A stretch of DNA of 64,000 nt from CAKZML01 sp963823435 (GTDB lineage: Bacteria > Pseudomonadota > Gammaproteobacteria > Steroidobacterales > BM003), in assembly GCA_963823435.1 (NCBI GenBank), contig CAWGLN010000009.1, forward strand, positions 124,001 to 188,000, read 5' to 3'. Under the pieces are notes generated by a model that was given only the letters and a program-made list of their open reading frames with translations, did no database searches and was not told where the DNA came from. A program made the translations under genes and the position numbers. Of this stretch, positions 60,238-64,000 are shown piece by piece (position 1 is the stretch's first letter; every line of letters starts with the position of its first letter).

Positions 60238-60899
60238 GACGTCGGATCAGCCTCGATGACCGGTGCGGCGGCAGGTTGCGGCAGATCATTCAGCTTGATC
60301 TCCACCACTTCGCGGTTGACCGGACCAGACAGGTCCGACAAAACCGATTCATACTCGTTGCGCGCCATCTCCCAATCACCCCGGGCCACAGCAACATCTC
60401 CGCGCATTTCGCTAAAACGAGCTGAAAAAGCACCCTCGTCAGGGACCGCCAGGGCGGCAAGGGCCTCGTCCAGCATTCCCTGCTGCATGCGTACCTGGGC
60501 CAGGCGCAAGCGAGCCACCAGTACCATCTGGGGATCGTCGTCCGACTTCGTTACGTATTCCAGCGAGGCGGCAGCCTCGTCCAGGCTACCGCGCTCCACC
60601 ATCAGCCTGGCCAGTTCCAGGGAGGCCTGGTCGGCATAGGGCGTGGCGGCGTAATCGGTACGCAGCGTGGCGGTCAACTCACTGGCCAGGTCGACATTAC
60701 CAGCCGCGGCCTCGGCCCGAACCTGCTCGTACAGGCTGGACGCCTCTTCAGCGCGACTCGTGACGTAACTCTGCCAGCTGTTCCAGCCCACCAGCATGGA
60801 AAGTCCAAGCACCAGGCCACCCGCCACCCAGGCGCCATTTTCTTTCCACCACTGGCGGATTTGTTCAATTTGTTCTTTTTCAGACAGTAATTCGTCCAC
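60234..60899 (-). CDS. yfgM: YfgM-type membrane-anchored TPR protein (ancillary SecYEG factor)
   Basis: 221 residues. A short cytosolic N-terminus (LLSEKEQIEQIRQWWKENG) leads into one membrane helix (WVAGGLVLGLSMLVGWNSW), followed by TPR-like helices in the periplasm. YfgM associates with SecYEG and periplasmic chaperones and affects envelope stress regulation. Position between hisS and bamB is the standard one. Confidence 0.93.
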   Translation of the reverse strand: MDELLSEKEQIEQIRQWWKENGAWVAGGLVLGLSMLVGWNSWQSYVTSRAEEASSLYEQVRAEAAAGNVDLASELTATLRTDYAATPYADQASLELARLMVERGSLDEAAASLEYVTKSDDDPQMVLVARLRLAQVRMQQGMLDEALAALAVPDEGAFSARFSEMRGDVAVARGDWEMARNEYESVLSDLSGPVNREVVEIKLNDLPQPAAAPVIEADPTS

Positions 60900-60935
60900 G
60901 TCGTACTCCTGTCGGCGCTAACGCCCCATTAGGTA

Positions 60936-62222
60936 TTACCTGCCGGCACCCGGTTCAATGAAACCGCGCAGTCTGCCAGCTAAGTCACCCCAAGTCACCT
61001 CTTGCTGCTCGCCATCACCGCGCAGGGGCTTCAGCCCGGCCACCTGGCGTTCAACCTCATTCTCACCGAGGATCACGGCCACCTCGGCCCCGCTGCGATC
61101 GGCCTTTTTCATCTGTGCCTTGAAACTGCCACCGCCGCAATTGACCTCCAGGCGCAAACCCGGAAGTTGATCGCGCAAGGATTCCGCCAGGCTCATACCC
61201 GCTGTCTCGGCGCCCTCGCCTGCCATCACCATATAGGCCTGCGGTGAATCCGCCGGGAACGGGTAATCCTGGCTTTCCATCAGGGCCAGCAGTCTTTCCA
61301 CTCCCAGCGCCCAGCCAACGGCAGGCGTGGCGGGACCGCCCAGTTGTTCGACCAATCCGTCATAACGGCCGCCGGAGCAAACCGCCCCTTGCGCTCCGAG
61401 TTGATCAGTCACCCATTCAAATACGGTTCGGCTGTAATAATCCAGACCCCGGACCAGACGCGGATTCACCGAATATTCAATTCCGGCGTCATCCAGGATT
61501 TCCCGCAGGCGGCCGAAATGCCGCGCTGACTCCTCGTCCAGGTGATCCGCCAGCAGGGGTGCTCCGGCTATCAAGTCCTGCATGTCCGGATTCTTGGAGT
61601 CCAGGATGCGCATGGGGTTGCTTTCCAACCGCCTCTGGCTGTCCTCGTCCAGTTGCTCATAATGTCCGCGGAAATAGCTGACAAGGAGTCCCCGGTACAC
61701 TGCCCTCGACTCGGGTGTACCCAGCGAATTCAGTTCCAGCCTGATGTGCTTCAGGTCCAGGCGTTTCCACAGCCGTGCAGACAAGAGGATGATCTCCGCA
61801 TCCACATCGGGGCCGGGAAAACCCAGGGCCTCTACGTCAATCTGGTGAAACTGGCGATAACGACCTTTCTGCGGACGCTCATAGCGAAACATGGGGCCGG
61901 TACACCAAAGACGCTGCCGCTGGTTGTATAACAGTCCATTGCTTATTCCGGCACGTACGATGCCCGCAGTGGCTTCCGGTCTGAGCGTAACACTCTCTCC
62001 GCCGCGGTCGTCGAAGGTATACATTTCCTTCTCGACAATATCCGTGACCTCACCGATTGAACGCTTGAACAACTCGGTTCGCTCGACCACCGGCACGCGA
62101 ATCTCCCGGTAGCCGTAGGCACCAAGAATTTCGCGCACAATCGCTTCCAGGTGCTGCCAGCATCGCGACTGTTCGGGCAGAATGTCGTTCATGCCACGGA
62201 TTGGCTGAATACCCTTACTCAC
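60936..62222 (-). CDS. hisS: Histidyl-tRNA synthetase
   Basis: 428 residues, intact. Class II motifs: RGMNDILPEQS at the start, motif 2 in FRYERPQKGRYRQFHQIDVE, the histidine signature LVRGLDYYSRTVFEW, and motif 3 around GWALGVERLL. It charges tRNA-His. In most gammaproteobacteria ispG sits just upstream, between rodZ and hisS. Here only 25 bp separate rodZ and hisS. Confidence 0.97.
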   Translation of the reverse strand: MSKGIQPIRGMNDILPEQSRCWQHLEAIVREILGAYGYREIRVPVVERTELFKRSIGEVTDIVEKEMYTFDDRGGESVTLRPEATAGIVRAGISNGLLYNQRQRLWCTGPMFRYERPQKGRYRQFHQIDVEALGFPGPDVDAEIILLSARLWKRLDLKHIRLELNSLGTPESRAVYRGLLVSYFRGHYEQLDEDSQRRLESNPMRILDSKNPDMQDLIAGAPLLADHLDEESARHFGRLREILDDAGIEYSVNPRLVRGLDYYSRTVFEWVTDQLGAQGAVCSGGRYDGLVEQLGGPATPAVGWALGVERLLALMESQDYPFPADSPQAYMVMAGEGAETAGMSLAESLRDQLPGLRLEVNCGGGSFKAQMKKADRSGAEVAVILGENEVERQVAGLKPLRGDGEQQEVTWGDLAGRLRGFIEPGAGR

Positions 62223-62247
62223 AAGCCAAGCTCCTCAATCCAGGCGC

Positions 62248-63210
62248 TCACTGCGGAGGTTCAATGGTAAATCTCGCCGTGTTGCCGGCGCGCCTGCTCT
62301 GTGGCACATCAAAGCTTGCGCCGTCCACGCTGATTACCACGCCCTGCACCCTGCCCAGGTAAACCGAGGCCGGCCCCGGAATGTTCAACTCCCGACGTGT
62401 CCCTGCCCGAAACAATCCGTAGAGCACCCGCTTCTGCCTGCCATCGTGAATTTCCGCCCAGGAATCCTCCACGAATTCCAACACGACACTCATCTGCACA
62501 CCCTGCGCCGCGGGATCGTCCTGAGGGACCGGCTCGGCCACAATTACTTCCGGCTGGACCTGTGCCTTGATAGGTGTCTGGGCCTGTTGCCCTCCTTGCA
62601 CCAACTGCCCATCGACTTGCGTGGCAGGCTTCTCCGGGACCGTTTCCGGTGCTTGCGAGGTTTCCTGATCTATCACCGTCACTGGCATATCCAATGAACT
62701 GGATTCCTGTGGACCCAGGGGCAACACGAGGGATTTTCCGTCGCCGGAAACAGCCGGCCCGGCTTCAAGCGCCATGTCCATCGCACGCATCTGGAACCAC
62801 CACCAGGCAGCAGCAGCGAGCAGGCTCAGGACCAGGATCACCAGGAACAACAGCGACAGATTCACACGCCTGCGGCGTCGGGATATGGGCACCGTCTCTC
62901 GTAACACCGAATGCATGAGTTGCGCGTCGCTTTCTCCCACGCTGGCCTGGTAGGCATCCAGCAACTCCTGCTCCGGCAGGTGCAGCAGCCTGGCATATTT
63001 TCGCAAATGCCCTCTCACGAACACCTGCGCACCGAGTACGCCAAAGTTTTCGTTTTCCAGACTCTGCAGCACCGCTACGTCCACCCGCAGGGACGCAGCC
63101 GCTTTTTCCAGGCTCAATTCCTGCTCCTGCCGTGCCCGAACAAGACGCGGGCCAATCTCCTGCTCAGGCGGCAGTTCGGTATCCCCTGGCGTGTCTGTCT
63201 CAGTTGCCAT
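62248..63210 (-). CDS. rodZ: Cytoskeletal protein RodZ
   Basis: 320 residues. N-terminal HTH of the RodZ type (ARQEQELSLEKAAASLRVD, LHLPEQELLDAY), a basic juxtamembrane RRRRRVN, one membrane helix (LSLLFLVILVLSLLAAAAWWWF), a Pro/Gln-rich linker and the C-terminal DUF4115 domain (EFVEDSWAEIHDG). RodZ links MreB to the membrane and sets rod shape. The start overlaps the end of pilW by 11 bp. Confidence 0.93.
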   Translation of the reverse strand: MATETDTPGDTELPPEQEIGPRLVRARQEQELSLEKAAASLRVDVAVLQSLENENFGVLGAQVFVRGHLRKYARLLHLPEQELLDAYQASVGESDAQLMHSVLRETVPISRRRRRVNLSLLFLVILVLSLLAAAAWWWFQMRAMDMALEAGPAVSGDGKSLVLPLGPQESSSLDMPVTVIDQETSQAPETVPEKPATQVDGQLVQGGQQAQTPIKAQVQPEVIVAEPVPQDDPAAQGVQMSVVLEFVEDSWAEIHDGRQKRVLYGLFRAGTRRELNIPGPASVYLGRVQGVVISVDGASFDVPQSRRAGNTARFTIEPPQ

Positions 63211-63967
63211 TGCGCCGTTGCTCCAGGAACTGACGGGCTTCGGCCGAATCGGGGAAGCCGCTCAATAACCGTTGTGCATACTCATCCGCGGCCACGGCGT
63301 TCGCCATGGCCTTTTCAATGCGCACACCTAACCACAACACGTCCGGTGTCGCCTTGTGATATTGCAGGTAGCGTTCGACAAATGCTCGCGCGGGGAAATA
63401 CTCCCCCCTGTCAAAATTCAAGGAGGCCAGCTGCAGCAAGGCCTCATCGTAATTCTTGTTCACAGCCAGCGCTTTTCTGAAATAGGTATCGGCATCATCC
63501 AGCCTGCCGGCGCCGCGCGCACATACGCCGGCATTGGTATAAGCGACCTCGGGGGTCCTGTACAGAGGCACCATGGCCGCCTTGTCAAAGGCCCCGAGAG
63601 CCGCTTTTACCGAGCCTTGCTTGCACAGAAAAACGGCATAGGCATTTTGTATTTCCGGATTCTCCGGCGCCAGCCTGGATGCCTTGCGCAAGTGAACTTC
63701 AGCGTCCGCAGGCTGGTTTGTCTGCTCGTAGAGGTATCCCAGGGCCATGTGGGTTTCCGCAAGAGAGGGATTCTGCTCCAGGGATTTATTCAGCTTGTCG
63801 AGGGCCAACTGGTACTCGCCCTGCCGCAAATATCCTACTCCAAGCTGCAGATTGTAGGCCGCCGCATCCTCCTCCATTTGCTTGGCGCCCTTGCTGGATT
63901 TGGGGGCATCAGAAACACAGGCCGAAACCAACAATGCAATCGCCAATATTGCCCAGGTATTTTTCAT
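63200..63967 (-). CDS. pilW: Type IV pilus assembly lipoprotein PilW/PilF
   Basis: 255 residues. Lipobox VSAC. TPR repeats follow, such as LQLGVGYLRQGEYQLALDKLNKSL and AETHMALGYLYEQTNQPADAEVHLRKA, as in PilF/PilW pilotins that carry the PilQ secretin to the outer membrane. Upstream neighbour rlmN is probably just outside the window; only 33 bp remain. Confidence 0.92.
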   Translation of the reverse strand: MKNTWAILAIALLVSACVSDAPKSSKGAKQMEEDAAAYNLQLGVGYLRQGEYQLALDKLNKSLEQNPSLAETHMALGYLYEQTNQPADAEVHLRKASRLAPENPEIQNAYAVFLCKQGSVKAALGAFDKAAMVPLYRTPEVAYTNAGVCARGAGRLDDADTYFRKALAVNKNYDEALLQLASLNFDRGEYFPARAFVERYLQYHKATPDVLWLGVRIEKAMANAVAADEYAQRLLSGFPDSAEARQFLEQRRNGN

Positions 63968-64000
63968 ATGTTCTGCACCGATACGCTGATCATTTTGCTA

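Overview
The window comes from a GC-rich gammaproteobacterium. The clearest signs are the block pilW-rodZ-hisS-yfgM-bamB-der at the right end, a single-chain PurL of about 1,290 residues, a DUF1820 gene, xseA beside guaB-guaA, and many outer-membrane barrels and lipoproteins. I cannot name a genus.

At about 43 places a conserved gene jumps reading frame by one base (about 34 single-base insertions and 9 deletions, many in G or C runs). Correcting them restores family-typical lengths, including for purL (10 sites) and guaA (5 sites). I therefore read them as uncorrected long-read sequencing errors and annotate these genes as whole CDSs. The segments 24.1-27.7 kb, 28.8-44.4 kb and 52.6-64 kb are clean.

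Layout. 0-10 kb: an acyl-CoA dehydrogenase end, then a nitrogen catabolism cluster (APC permease, gabD, gabT, guanidinobutyrase-like ureohydrolase, mmsA, omega-aminotransferase, XRE-cupin regulator). It probably takes 4-guanidinobutyrate and GABA to succinate and a beta-amino acid to an acyl-CoA. 10-16 kb: an orphan molybdoenzyme chaperone, a small lipoprotein, ubiX, a Dnr-type regulator, hemN, a FAH-family hydrolase and a PLP transsulfuration enzyme. 16-24 kb: a conserved hypothetical, hutU, purL, an MBL hydrolase and DUF1820. 24-34 kb: an envelope region with TagH, five predicted outer-membrane proteins, a DUF481 protein, an ECF sigma/anti-sigma pair, a GLG1-type Cys-rich protein and DUF502.

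34-38.9 kb is the accessory region. It holds an intact tRNA-Ser(CGA) gene, a broken tRNA-Ser copy split in its anticodon loop by 80 nt of hairpins, repeated copies of the tRNA 3' end, hairpin-dense spacers, a transposase remnant, an unrecognised 290-residue gene, two tiny membrane-protein ORFs (one with an in-frame amber codon) and a large surface lipoprotein.

39-50.8 kb: SDR, OFA-family transporter, quinone oxidoreductase, mltF, a VolA/Pla-1-like lipase, tadA, dadA, a second APC permease and a haloacid dehalogenase. 50.9-64 kb is housekeeping: guaA, guaB, xseA, an M23 peptidase, metX, der, bamB, yfgM, hisS, rodZ and pilW.
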